From Aquila chrysaetos chrysaetos (Eukaryota; Chordata; Aves; Accipitriformes; Accipitridae): DNA of 64,000 nt. Both the position numbers and the translations under genes were made by a program. Location: contig NW_024470384.1 in NCBI RefSeq assembly GCF_900496995.4, positions 62,001 through 126,000 of the forward strand, read 5' to 3'. Within the stretch, counting starts at the first letter, position 1, and every line of letters begins with the position of its first letter. The notes under the pieces were generated by a model. It had not been told where the DNA came from and searched no databases. It saw only the letters and a program-made list of their open reading frames with translations. This document shows, in pieces, positions 45,610 to 56,474 of this stretch.

Positions 45610-46780
45610 GCATGGGGGAAAGCCAAGTTAAATGACAGGAAAGAAGTAAAAACTAAGAATAGGCCTGTTGATAAACATGGTCATGGAAAGAAAACTTTAA
45701 AAGCAACGAGGTACAGAACAGACAGGAAAACATCGGACACCAAAACCGATAAAAGTAGACATAGAAGCAAAATTTTAAAAGCCAAGGGATTAAGAGATGA
45801 AAAGATTAAAACATAGGGACAGCAAACTAGAACAAACATAGATATAAAATTTTCAAAAGAAGTGGCACTGAGGAAGGACAAGAAATAATTTTTAAAAGAC
45901 AGCAAAGGGGAAAAAAAGTAGGCATAGAAAGAACATTTTAAAAGCAATGGAGATTAGGGCAATAAAGGGGAAAATTAATAAATAGGGACAGCAAACTAAA
46001 ACAGATCTAGAAAGAAAATTTAAGAAGTGATGGCACTAACAAGAGACAAGAAATCATTAAAAGAAAACACAGCAAAATAAAGACAGCAAATGGGGTAAAA
46101 GAAAATTTTAACAGTGACGGGGTTAAGGAAATAAGGAGAAATTAAGAAATAGCAACAGCGAACTAATACAGACATAGAAAAACCTTTAAAAGCAGCAGGG
46201 TACAAGACAGGAAAAAATAAAAAGCAGAGACAGCAAACTAGATAAAAGTTGACAAAGAAAATTTCATAAGCAATGGCATTAGGGAAAGATAAGAAAAAAT
46301 GTAAGAAAAGGATTCAGGGAGGAAGAGAGGAGAATGGAAAGAAAATTCTAAAAGCTGTGGGGTAAGGGACCAACAGGAAGGAATTTTAAAGGGATAGGGA
46401 GCTTGATAAAAGGAGAAATGAAAATTTCAGAAGTGGAAGGAGTAAGAAGAGAGACAAAATAAAAAATAGGGGCAAACTAAGTCAGAGACATCAAAAGAAA
46501 ATGTAAAAGCAACAGCATAGAAGAACAGAGAGGAAAAATTAAAAAGTAGGGAGCGCAAACTGGATAAAAGTTGACAGTACGAAAACTTTAAAAGCGATGG
46601 GATTGAGAACAGGGATGGAAAAAATATAAGAAATAGGCTCAGCTAACTAAATAAATGAAGACATGGAAACAACATTTAAGAAGTGATGAAGTAGAGGACA
46701 GGCAGGAAGAGATAAAAAAATAGAGAGAGAAAATTCAGAAAGCAAGGGGGTACTAGCCATACGGATAAGAAGTATCAGGA
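45610..46780. repeat. 84-bp AT-rich satellite, distal block
   Basis: Same AAAGAAAATTTTAAAAGC-type units as 32,371-38,938, 7 kb away and separated by ERV and duplicated DNA. It grades into the purine-rich type at its right end. Confidence 0.8.
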
Positions 46781-47129
46781 GAGGGAGCTGGACAGACAGC
46801 CCCAGGGAAAGCACATTGGAAGAGCAATGGGGTGCAGAGCAGAGGGAGTCACTGAAAACAGACATAGATCACTGGGCAGAGGGAGACCTAGAAATGCCAT
46901 TTTCACAAGCAATGGGGAAGAAGGCAGTGTGGGAAGAATGAAATAACAGCGGGTGGGGACCCAGAAAGGGAAAGGCATAAAAAGGAAACAGAAGGTAACA
47001 GGGTACAGGGCAGCATTGACAAGAGAGCAAAAAGCTTCAGAGAGCAGGGCAGCCCAAAAGGGAGATGGAGGCAGGGACCGGCAGAGATCTAGAGAAGCAT
47101 GGCAGCAATGGGCCAAACGTGCAACTCAC

Positions 47130-47229
47130 CACAGCTCCTGGTGTCAGCAGGAAACCCTCACCGCCCCGAGGCTCCTCTCTCTGCCTCTGCCCCTTCCTCC
47201 TCCACAGTGCCAGCTGTCTGACCCTCACC
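47130..47229 (-). pseudogene. GC-rich paralogue of the exon at 55,169-55,289
   Basis: Minus-strand sequence aligning with the 55,169-55,289 exon: both contain GAGGAAGGGG followed by GAGRCAGA and end at a GAGCTGT-G/C-GTGAGT donor. This copy has drifted in base composition and its frame is not preserved. The left (upstream) boundary is approximate. Confidence 0.35.
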
Positions 47230-47690
47230 CACCCAGGAGCAGGCAGTGGGTGCCTTCATACTCCTCTCCCAGGAGGCTTCCCACAGGAGCTCCCTCTGGA
47301 ACACGAACCTCACCAGCTGCACCTGGAGCTGCCCCAGCCCATCCCCACCCGCAGCCTTTTAAACCACCAGCCCAGCCCCATCGTCACCTCATGGGTCCCA
47401 CCTGGGCTGCCCCAGCCCACCCCACAGCCTCCAGCTGTGGGGAGCAGGGCCCATGGCCCTGGCCCCCCAGCTCCTCAGCCCCCAAGACCCCGCCCAGGGA
47501 CTGCAGACCTATACAGGGGTACAGAGGGACAGAGAAATGTTTATTCATCCCAGCAGTGAAGTGAGCGGCTCAAGGCGCAGTGCCCCCAAGCAGCAGGACA
47601 AAGGAAGGGAGGAGGGATGCCAGAAGAGGTGGGGGAGGGAGCCAGAACAGGGTAAAATTAAACACAGGAAAAAATTTTAAGATACAGGGA
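47230..47690 (-). pseudogene. GC-rich fragment with decayed 3' end (TGAATAAA)
   Basis: C-rich DNA followed by the minus-strand sequence GGGATGAATAAACA (AATAAA at 47,545-47,540), which matches the end of the exon candidate at 50,811-50,954. The coding part is not preserved, so this looks like a dead copy of the same 3' end. Confidence 0.3.
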
Positions 47691-48058
47691 TGGTGCCAGA
47701 TAGAGGCAATGTAGGAAAAATGTCAATGGTGACAGAGTACAGGGCAGCGTTGGCAGAAGAGGAAAAGGTTTGGGGAACTGGACAGATAGGTGGGCAGCTG
47801 GAGAGGGAGACGGAGGCAGGGAGCGATCTGGAGACCTTCTGCAGACCTGCTGCGGTCACTGACCCCACACACGCACTGCACAGGGCAGCTATGAGGACCA
47901 GCCCGCCTCCAGCCCAGCCAAAGCCAGGACCACTGCAGCCCGCACCCCACCACAGCAGGGTCCTGCTCGGTCCCACCCTGTGCCACACCACCAGCCACCA
48001 CCTCCTGCCCATCCTGCGACAGCTACACAGCTATCGGTCCCTTCATCTGCAAAAATTG
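47691..48058. other. C-rich interval, no gene recognised
   Basis: A short purine-rich satellite tail is followed by C-rich DNA. Open frames on both strands are compositional. Confidence 0.45.
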
Positions 48059-48450
48059 TCTTTCCAATGTCCATAAATCATCCATCAAACATCGACCGTT
48101 GTCAGCCAGCCCCTGGCTCGGGCTCCACCCATTGTGGTGGTTGCCCAGAGCAGGAGAGGCGGTGTGGGGCCACCCAGGCCGGCTCCAGCGGGGGCACAGC
48201 AGCAAGTCCACGGCCTCCTGCAGCTCCTCCTCCAGCAGCGTGGGTGGCTCCCGCAACGGTGCGTCCTACCACGGGTGGAAACGTGGGTTGCGGCACCATC
48301 GAGGCATCTCCACCGCCATGTCCACGCAGCGTCCATGGCACCAGGCGGTGGGGTTTGACATTGCAGGAAACTCCTCCCCTGGCCTCTTCTCTGGGGGCGG
48401 TGTTGTCCACGGGCCACTGGCCTATCGGGGTGTGCCTACTCTGGTGACCC
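48059..48450 (-). mobile_element. GC-rich homologue of ERV 3' internal sequence
   Basis: Similar in order and wording to 39,380-39,730 (TCCATTA/CATCAA..., GGTGG-TTGCCCAGAGCAG, TGGCTCCCGC, CAGGGTTTAACATTGCA versus GGGGTTTGACATTGCAGG), but much richer in G and C. It is probably a separate insertion of the same element family. Orientation follows that copy. Confidence 0.5.
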
Positions 48451-48458
48451 CCCCCACG

Positions 48459-48482
48459 ACACACACACACACACACACACAC
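48459..48482. repeat. (AC)12 microsatellite
   Basis: Pure CA dinucleotide run of about 24 bases, flanked by C-runs. Confidence 0.9.
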
Positions 48483-49090
48483 CCCCGTGGGAGCAGCGGT
48501 GGTGGTTTGGGGGTGGCGCTGCAAGTGCTTCCTGGAGCTGGGGGACAGTGAGGTCTGGGGGGGGAGGAAGCTTAGAGGGGATTTGGGGCATCCCCCATCC
48601 CCCCATGGCTGCCCCGCATACCTGCAGTGCTCCCCTGCCAGGGGTGCTGCTCTGTGGCCATCAGCCCACGCACATCCCCCGACAGTCAGCCCCGCATCAG
48701 TCGTCCCCGAAGTCCCCTGACAGTCATCCCTATGACATCCCTATGACAGTTGAGACACACCGACGGGCACAGCGGGGGGGAAGAGACATGCACGCACCCA
48801 CAGGCACGGCAGGGGGAAATGCACGCACCCCGCAGGCAAAACCCCATATGCTGCACCGACAGGGCAGTTCTGCACTGTTGCCCCCTGGTACCACCTGTCA
48901 AAGCAGACTCCGAAACATAAGTTCACTTTTGAGCTTTTGCTGTTTATTGAGAACATAAAATCATGAAGAAGCACTGAGGATAAATCCCACCTTATCTTAA
49001 GGTTTACATGCTTTTATGCATTCAGACAAACCATAAATTCTCTAGATAAGGGAAAACTCGCTATGGGACTAGAATCTTAGTAGGTTGGTA
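48483..49090. other. Interval without an assigned gene
   Basis: G- and C-rich at first, with two units of the CACCCACAGGCACGGC G-run type near 48,780-48,840, then AT-rich after 48,900. A minus-strand AATAAA (48,950 region) is present but no upstream gene was recognised. Confidence 0.45.
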
Positions 49091-49239
49091 ACTTAAGGAT
49101 ACAGTTTAGGGATAGAGGGGTAGAAAGAGAAGAGATGAATAAGGAGCAGGACAGAGGGATACAGAGAAAGAAACAAAGAAGGAAGGAGAGAGAAACACAG
49201 GGACAGGGAGCAGAACATAGAGAAAAAGAAGACAGGGAA
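49091..49239. repeat. Purine-rich satellite
   Basis: Units of AGGAGCAGGACAGAGGGATA type, interrupted by the LTR at 49,240 and resuming after it. Confidence 0.75.
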
Positions 49240-49833
49240 TGTCATGGTTTAACCCCAGCCAGCAAGTAAGGACCACACAGCCACTCGCTCGCTCCCCCCC
49301 AGTGGGATGGGGGAGAGAATCGGAAGGATGAAAGTGAGAAACTCATGGGTTGAGACAAAGATAGTTTAACGGATAAAGCAAAAGCCGCGCACACAAGCAA
49401 AGCAAAACAAGGAATTCATTCGCCACTTCCCATCGGCAGGCAGGTGTTCAGCCATCTCCAGGAAAGCAGGGCTCCATCATGCGTAACGGTTACTTGGGAA
49501 GACAAACACCATTACTCCAAACATCCCCCCTTTCTTCTTCTTCCCCCCGATTTTTATTGCTGAGCATGATGTCATGTGGTATGGAATATCCCTTGGGTCA
49601 GTTAGGGTCAGCTGTCCCATCTGTGTCCCCCTCCCAACTTCTTACCCACACCCAGGCTACTCGCTGGCAGGGCAGCATGAGAAACAGAGAAGGCCTTCAC
49701 GCTGTGTAAGCGCTGTTCAGCAATAACTAACACAGCCCTGTGTTATCAACACTGTTTTCATCACAAATCCAAGATGTAGCCCCATACAAGCTACTATGAA
49801 AAAATTAACTCCATCCCAGACAAAACCAGTACA
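49240..49833 (-). mobile_element. Solo LTR, second subfamily
   Basis: A 594-bp minus-strand LTR, on the plus strand from TGTCATGGTTTAACCCCAGC to GACAAAACCAGTACA. The flanks GGGAA (49,235-49,239) and GGGAC (49,834-49,838) are a near match for a 5-bp target duplication. It resembles the partial LTR at 38,939-39,240 more than the others and is inserted in purine-rich satellite. Confidence 0.85.
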
Positions 49834-50419
49834 GGGACAGACAAAGAGAGTGGTAGGACCAGGACACAAAGAAAGAGAAAGAAAAATCAGCAATGGGCAG
49901 CAGGACAGAGGGAGAGAGAGGGGGGAAAAGGACACGAGGACAGTCAGAGGGATACAGAAAACCAGTGAGGGACAGGGAGCCAGAAAATGGGATTCAGCAA
50001 ACAAGAGAAGGACAGGCACCAGGACACTGGGACAGAGAGAACAAGAGTGACGGAGGAACAATGGAGAGATGGAGCAAGAGAAAGACAGTGACAGAGCGCA
50101 AGATGAAGACAGACCAGTAAGTAATAGGTAGACAGGGATAGAGAGAAGAAAAAATAGGGACAGAAAGAAGAGCAGAATAAGCAAGAGATGAAAAAAGGGA
50201 AGGAACAGGACAGAGATGCACAGCTGGACAAGAGATGGAAAAAGTAAAAGTAGGGATGGGGAGCAGGAAAGAGGAACAGGGAGTCAACAAGATGCAAGGA
50301 TAAAAACAGGAAGGAGCAGAGAGGGATGGAGAAGGAAAGAGGGATGGGGAGCAGGACAGGAAGACAGAAAAATAAGAAGGAGAAGGCATGAGGAACAGAG
50401 AGAGAAACAGCAGCACCAC
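49834..50419. repeat. Purine-rich satellite
   Basis: Same family as 11,697-15,225, with units such as CAGCAGGACAGAGGGAGAGA. Confidence 0.75.
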
Positions 50420-50810
50420 TGCACAGGCGCTTCTGGACCCTGCAGAAAACCCCATGAAATAAGCTCCTGGCATGCCCAGGAGCCAACATGGCTGACCAGA
50501 AGCCCCGTACCACAGTACAGCTCCTGCCATGCCAGCGGACACAGCCTTCCCTGCTTTTTGACCCTGCAAGGATGCAGTTCCCCCCACTGCCTCCTCTGGA
50601 GCTCTACCCAGCCCCCAGCAGCCCCCACCCTGCCCTGGCACGAACCCCCCAACACCTCAGCCACCACCCCCAGCCTCTGCCATGATCTGCCCCCCCACCC
50701 CCACCCACGCCCAGGGCCTTCCCCTGGACCCACCCACCGATTGCTCAAGCGACCCCACCATCAGACCCAGAGCCCTGGGCATGCAAAGCAGACAGCGAGT
50801 GTTTATTCAT
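50420..50810. other. C-rich interval downstream of the exon candidate
   Basis: C-rich non-satellite DNA just beyond the poly(A) signal of the exon candidate at 50,811. A similar C-rich stretch accompanies the parallel 3' end at 47,230-47,540, so the two are probably duplicated together. No gene was recognised. Confidence 0.5.
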
Positions 50811-50954
50811 TCACGCATATAAGTCGTCCCAGGAGTGAGTCTTCTCAGGGGCTCGATGCCCGTGCACTCCCCTGCCCTGGGACATCTCAGCAACTGTTAC
50901 TGGAGCAGAGCTCTTCGATCCCACAGGGAATGGGTCAGGTTCCGGAGCGATGCG
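50802..50954 (-). CDS. Candidate terminal exon of an unidentified gene
   Basis: On the minus strand a pyrimidine tract and CTGCAG acceptor (AG at 50,956-50,955) are followed by 47 codons beginning RIAPEPDPFPVG and ending THSWDDLYA, then TGA (50,813-50,811). AATAAA starts only three bases after the stop (50,807-50,802), giving an unusually short 3' UTR. The residues are mixed and hydrophilic, unlike the Leu/Ser noise of the surrounding satellite. A related but decayed 3' end lies at 47,540. I do not recognise the protein. The upstream satellite is pyrimidine-rich on this strand, so the acceptor could be accidental. It may belong with the exon at 55,169-55,289. Confidence 0.3.
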
Positions 50955-53900
50955 CTGCAGGACAGAGGTGAAGGTAGCCACAAGGGAAAGGGCCCAGAAC
51001 ACAAGAGAGGACAAAAGGGACAGCCAGCTGGACAGGGGATATAACAAGAGTCAATGGGACAGGGGGTACAACAGAGGGATCATCAGAGAAAGGGACAGGG
51101 AGCAGGACAGCACTGGGGGAAAAAACCAGCTGTGATGAACAGCAGGACAGAGAGACAGAGAAAGAAAAAATACTGAGGAAGAGAGAGAGAGGAAAGAAGG
51201 AGAGCCAGCTGGGCAGGGGGATATAACAAGAATCAATGGGTCAGGGAACAGGGCAAAGAGAGAAAGAAAAAATAAGAAAAAAGACAGAGGGGACAGCAAG
51301 AGGCAAAAAAAGGGACAGGGATTTGGCCAGAGATAAGAGGAAGAACCAGTAGGAACAGAAGAAAAGAGATAAAAAAGGGAGACAGGGAGCAGGACAGAGC
51401 TGGAGAAAGCAGCAGTAGGGACAGAGGGGTAGAGAGAGATAAAGACAGAAGAAAGGACAGAGAAACAAAAATAAGGACAGGAAATAGGACAGAGGTGGAG
51501 GGAAAAAACTGGGATGAGCAGTATGACAGAGGGAGTAAAAAAAAAAATAGGGGCAGGGAGCAGGACAGAGAGATATAGTGAGAAACCATGGGACAGAAAG
51601 GACAGTGACAAGATAAAAAGCAAGAGGGAGCAGGACAGAGAAAAGGGTGGGGAGGGGGGAGGACAGAGAAACAGGGAAAGAGGGTCAGAGAGCAGGACAC
51701 TGGAATAGAACAAGAAAAAGAAGGACAGGGAGCAGGACATAGAGAAAGAAAGGGAACAGGACAAGGGGACTGAATAAGAGAGGAGGGTGCAGATCAGGAC
51801 AAAGAGATGGAGAAGGAGAAAAAACAGCGATGGAGAAAGAAGAAATAGGGACACAGAGCCCTACAGAGGCATTGAGAAAACAAGTGGGAGACAGGGAGAC
51901 AGAAAATAGGACAGAGAGAAAAAGACCAGAAAAGGGAGCTGGACTGAGGGGCGAGGGGGCAGGGGGGGATTAGGACAGATTAACAGAGAGGGAAACAGAG
52001 GGATGGGGACCAGGACAGTGGGACTGAAAGACAGAAAGAAGGGGAGCAGGACAGCGAGGTGGAGTGAGGAAAAAACACAGATGGGAACAGACAGAGGAAA
52101 AAGCAAGAAAGAGCTGAATAGGAAGGATAGTGGGATATAGATATAGAAAGAAAAAATAGCGACGGAGAGCAGGGAAGAGGGATAGAGAGAAAAACAAGGA
52201 CAGGAAGAAGGACAGAGGCATAGAGAGAGAAAGAGAGCCATTGGGGGACCAGGACACTGGGACAGAGACAGAAAGGAACAGGGTGCAGGACACACGAATA
52301 CAGAGAAAAACAGATACACAGGGAAGTGGGGGGGGGAAAAACAGAAAGAAAGGGACAGTGAGCAGGACAAAGGGATGGAGAGAAAAAGAGAAGCATGGGG
52401 AGCAGGGCAGCAAGCTGGAAAGAAAAGATACTGCTGGGGAGCACAACAGAAGGACAGAGCACAAAAGAGAAGAATGAAAAGCAGGGCAGTAGGATGCAGA
52501 AAGAAAAAATAGTCATAGGGAACAGGACAGATGGATAGAGAGGAAAAAAAGGAAGGACAGATGGATTGTCAGAGAAAGAGAGGGACAGGGAGCAGGTCAG
52601 AGTGGCAGAAAAAAAGGACACAGCAGGACAGATGAATAGAGGAAATAATACTGATGGGGAGCAGGACAAAGGGATGGAGACAAAAAGGAGGGGAAGGGTG
52701 AACAGGGGATAGAGAAAGAGGGGCTAGAGAATGGGACAAAAAGAAGGACAGGGAACAGGACAGGGGGACTGAGAAAAGAAAAGAAGTATGCAGATGAGGA
52801 CAAAGAGATGGAGAAGGAAGAAACAGCGATGGGCTGCAGGACAGAGACAGAGGAAGAGAAAAATGGGTTGGGAAGCAGGACAGAGGAAGACAGAGAGGAA
52901 AAAAGGGACAGCCAGCTGGACAGGGGGATATAGTGAGAAACTATGGAACAGGCGGGAGGACAAAGGCAGAAAAAATAGGGAGAGAAAGCAAGACAGAGGG
53001 ACGAGGAAAAAAAAAGGAGGAGGGAGCAGGACAGAGATGGAGAAAGAAGCAATAGGGACAAAAGGATAGAGAAGGAAAAAGACAAACTGGATGCAGGACA
53101 GAGGGACAGAAAAAGAGAATGACAGGACCAGGACAGGGAGGTGGAGAAATCAAAAAATAGCAATGGAGAAATCAAAAAATAGCAATGAGCAACAGGACAG
53201 AGAGACAGACCAACAGACGAGGAGCACGACATGAGGGATAAAGACCAGGACAGGTAATGGGGTGGGGAGACAAGGAGCACAACAGACGGATAGAAAGAAA
53301 ACAAGAGGGGAGGAGAGCAATACAGCACTGTCGTGGAAGAGGGATGGAGCAGGCAGAGCAAGAACAGAGAAAAACAGAGGTACAGGAAGTAGAAGAAACA
53401 TGGCAGAGAGAGAGAGAGAAAGGGAGGCTTTGGGAGCAGGGGGGAGAGAGGGAGAGGGAACAAAATAGCAATGGACAGAAGAGAGAGATGGATAATTAAA
53501 CAATACCTTTAGGGAGAGAACAGAGGGACAGAGTGAGAGAAAAGAGGGATGGGGAACGGCATAAACCAAAACAGAAGGAAAGAGCAGGGGGAAAGGACAA
53601 GAAGACAGTGGGTGGAGAGAGAAAGAAACTGGGATAGACAAAGAGGAACCCAGAGAAGGACAGAGATGGCAAAATAAAAACCAGTGAAGAGTAGCAGGAC
53701 AGACAGATGGAGCAAGAAAAAAAAATAGGGCCAGGGAGCAATACAGAGAAAAGGGAGGAAAGAAAGAGACACGGAGCAGGACAGAGGAAAAAAAATACTG
53801 ATGGGGAGCACGACAGAGGAAGAGAAAGAGGAAAAAGGGACAGCCAGCTGGACAGATGGATATAGCAAGAAATGATGGGATGGACAGCGGGACAAAGGCA

Positions 53901-55140
53901 GGACAGAGATGGACAAAGAAACATTAGCGACAGAAGGATAGAGAAAGAAAAACACAGACGAGAAGGACAGAGGAATAGACAAAAAGAGTGACAGGACCAG
54001 AACAGAGAGAGGGAGAAAGAAAATCCAGTGATGAGCAGCAGGACAGAGGGAGAGAGAGGGGAAGAGAAGGGCAGGAAGACAGCCAGACACAGAAAACCGG
54101 TGAGGGACAGGGAGCGAGACAATGGGATTCAGAGAACAAGAGAGGGACAGGGAGCAGAACACTGGGACAGAGAGAGAATGAGAGTGACGGGGAGAACAGC
54201 AGCGAGTTGGAGCAAGAGAAAAACAGGGACAGAGAGCAGGATGAAGATGGAGCAATACATAATAGGGACATGGAAAAGGACAGAGCAATAGAGACAAAAA
54301 GAGAGGAACAGGTAGGACAACAGAGGACTGGAAAAAGAAAAGACAAGGGACAGGGAACCGCACAGAGGGACAGAGAGAAAAAGAGTGATGGGGATATAAA
54401 GAATAGGGACACAGAGCAGCACAGAGGCATAATAGGATGCACAAGGATAACAACAAAGCAACAAAGACAGGGACAGGGAGCAGAAGAGAGGGATGGGGAG
54501 CAGGGCAGAGGGACAGAAAGAGAAAAATAAGAAGAGGAAGGAGAACTAAGGAACAGAGAGAGAAACAAAGGTACAGGGAAAAGGATGGAGAGATGGAAAA
54601 AACAGTAAAAATAGGAATGAAGTGTCCTGCAGAGAGATGGAGAAATTTAAAATAAACTGACAGGGACCGCGATGGAGGGAGAAAGAGAGGGACAGGCAGA
54701 AGGACAGAGGATAGAGGAATATGGGGATGGGGAGCACAACATAAAGACAGATGGAGAATAAAGAGGACAGGGAACAAGCCAGAGAGATTGAGAAAAAAAG
54801 GAATGCAGATCAGGACAAAGAGATGGAGAAGGGAAAAGTGGTAATGGGCTGCAGGACAGAAATGGAGATAGACAAAAAGAGGGACAGGGAGCAGGACACA
54901 AGAACAGAGAGAAGAGAAGAGCAGAGATAGAGGGAAAGAAAAAAAGACAGAGGAAAAGAGAGGCTCAAGAAGCCACACAGAGGGACAGGGAGCCAGGCAG
55001 TCAGATGGACAAGCAAAGAGAGATAGAGGGATGAAGGACAGAGAGAGACGGTGGCAGAGACAAACAGAGAGATGGGCGGGGATCTGGAGGGGTGGCGGAT
55101 GCAGAGGGGGGCAGGGAGAGACCAGGATGCAGATGAGTGA
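50955..55140. repeat. Purine-rich satellite, large block
   Basis: Some 4.2 kb of GGACAGGGAGCAGGACAGAG-type tandem DNA. The minus-strand frame 54,978-53,509 stays open for 489 codons of Leu/Ser/Pro/Phe only because stops are rare in the unit. If the exons at 55,169-55,289 and 50,811-50,954 belong to one gene, this block would be its intron. Confidence 0.8.
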
Positions 55141-55168
55141 GACATGGCCCTAAGGGCCTGGAACTCAC

Positions 55169-55289
55169 GACAGCTCCTGCTTTCAGCACTGCCCACAGAA
55201 TTTTCCAGTTCTGATGCTTCTTTCTCTGTCTGTTCTTCTGTCTCTCCCCCTTCCTCTTCTGCAGCTCTAGTCACTTGACTGTCCTCCAC
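55169..55289 (-). CDS. Candidate internal exon, acidic product, gene unidentified
   Basis: Minus-strand exon of 121 nt bounded by a TTCTCTTAG acceptor and a C|GTGAGT donor. It reads VEDSQVTRAAEEEGGETEEQ and continues acidic to SRSC. A GC-drifted paralogue lies at 47,130-47,229 with the same donor. It lies 0.5 kb downstream of a possible first exon and CpG-island promoter. No family was recognised, and whether the gene is live is unknown. Confidence 0.4.
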
Positions 55290-55752
55290 CTAAGAGAACA
55301 CAGTAGTACCTTATAGCTCTTGCAATACGAGGCTTCCTAGATGCACAGCCTTGCACGCACACACGCCCTCCCCATGGCCGTACCGTGCTTTTGGATACAC
55401 ATACAGACCCTGCGGTGCATGTCGGCGATCTGGTCTGCTGAGGACTACTCAGAGGGACCCTTCCTCACTCAGAAAGGCTGGCTGTCTCTTGTCTGTGGCT
55501 GGAGGCACCTTCTAGCTCAATCCCCTTGATTTCATTCTCCAGCTGCTTTACCATTTTCTAGCCTCTTAAGCTTCATCCACAGCAGCTCCTGTGGATGGTC
55601 CAAAGCCAGTAAGTGTCCACCGGTCCCTGGTCCAAACAGGGGCAGCCCACAAAAACCTGAGGCAAATGCAGTCAACAACAACCACGGGGAGGAACAGACA
55701 ACTGAGTCCTCAGCACGGCCTCTGGGAGAGGAAGAAGACGGGAAGCCATTAC
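55290..55752. other. Probable first intron of the leftward gene
   Basis: Ordinary-composition DNA between the donor after 55,753 and the acceptor at 55,290. A minus-strand stretch with ENEIKGIE (about 55,535-55,510) could be a further exon, but its boundaries are unclear. Confidence 0.35.
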
Positions 55753-55765
55753 CTGTACGGTCCAT
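55753..55765 (-). CDS. Candidate first coding exon (MDRT)
   Basis: Minus strand, 13 coding bases: ATG GAC CGT ACA G followed by the donor GTAATG. It lies directly downstream of a CpG-island promoter. The start codon has a fair context (CTGTCATGG). The small size makes this tentative; it is supported by the exon candidates that follow in the same direction. Confidence 0.3.
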
Positions 55766-55849
55766 GACAGCTCACACCGACAAAAGCTCCCAGAGATGGC
55801 GCTTTCCCCACACGGACGCTCCCAGCACCTGCATTAACGGGCGATAAAG

Positions 55850-56350
55850 CGCATTCAAGGCAGCCGGCTGCTATCAGGAAGGGGCCGGGCGGGGGGGGGG
55901 GGGGGTCGTCGCCTGGCGGTGGCCTTGGCGGGGGGACAGAGGGTTGGGGCCCCTCTCCTTGCAGCGGGACGAGGATCGGGAAATCCCCCTCCCCGCCCGC
56001 TCCTGCCCGCGTCTGCCGCCCCAGGGAGCGGCCAGGAGCCGCCCCTCACCCGCAGCCGCCGAAAGGTCCCGCCGGCTGCCGAGGACGGGAAACGCGCCCG
56101 GCTGGCGCCCGCAGCCTCCCGGCGTGCCTCGCGCCCCACGTGACCGCCCGGAAGCCCCTCCCCCTCCGTTCCGGAAGACTACTGCTCCCGGCGTACCCCG
56201 CGCCCCACGTGACTGCCCGGGAGCGCCCCCCCCCCCCCCCGCCGCCCCGCCGCCCCGGGCCGTCCCCCGGTGGACTGGCGTGGTCCCGGCCCCGGGCTCC
56301 TGGGCCCCGCTTGGGGGGCCGGGAGGGCAGTGGAGGACGGGTGCTCCCCC
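55850..56350 (-). promoter_or_regulatory. CpG-island promoter with duplicated CACGTG elements
   Basis: GC-rich, CpG-rich DNA with housekeeping promoter motifs: CTTCCGG (ETS type) on the minus strand, two CACGTGAC E-boxes 69 bp apart (56,137-56,142 and 56,206-56,211), each preceded by CCCGGCGT-CC and CGCGCCC, and ACTACTGCTCCCGGCGTAC (56,178-56,196), which resembles the ZNF143/THAP11 promoter motif. It could drive transcription in either direction; the leftward direction is favoured by the exon candidates at 55,753 and 55,169. It ends about 100 bp from the 3' end of ELAVL3. Confidence 0.6.
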
Positions 56351-56429
56351 ACCAGGCCTCGCCCCTGGGGTGCCCCGTGCTGCGGGGGAGGGTCACATCC
56401 CATGGGGCCACGCACACCTCCTGCCCGCC

Positions 56430-56474
56430 ACACACACACAGACGACAATTTCTGAATTTTTTTTATATTTTATT
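56430..56474 (-). terminator. ELAVL3: ELAVL3 poly(A) signal and GU-rich downstream element
   Basis: On the minus strand AATAAA (56,474-56,469) is followed about 25 bases later by a run of TGTGTGTGTG (near 56,444-56,430), the usual order for a strong cleavage site. It is the only AATAAA I found between the ELAVL3 stop and the CpG island; an ATTAAA variant lies near 57,650. Confidence 0.65.
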
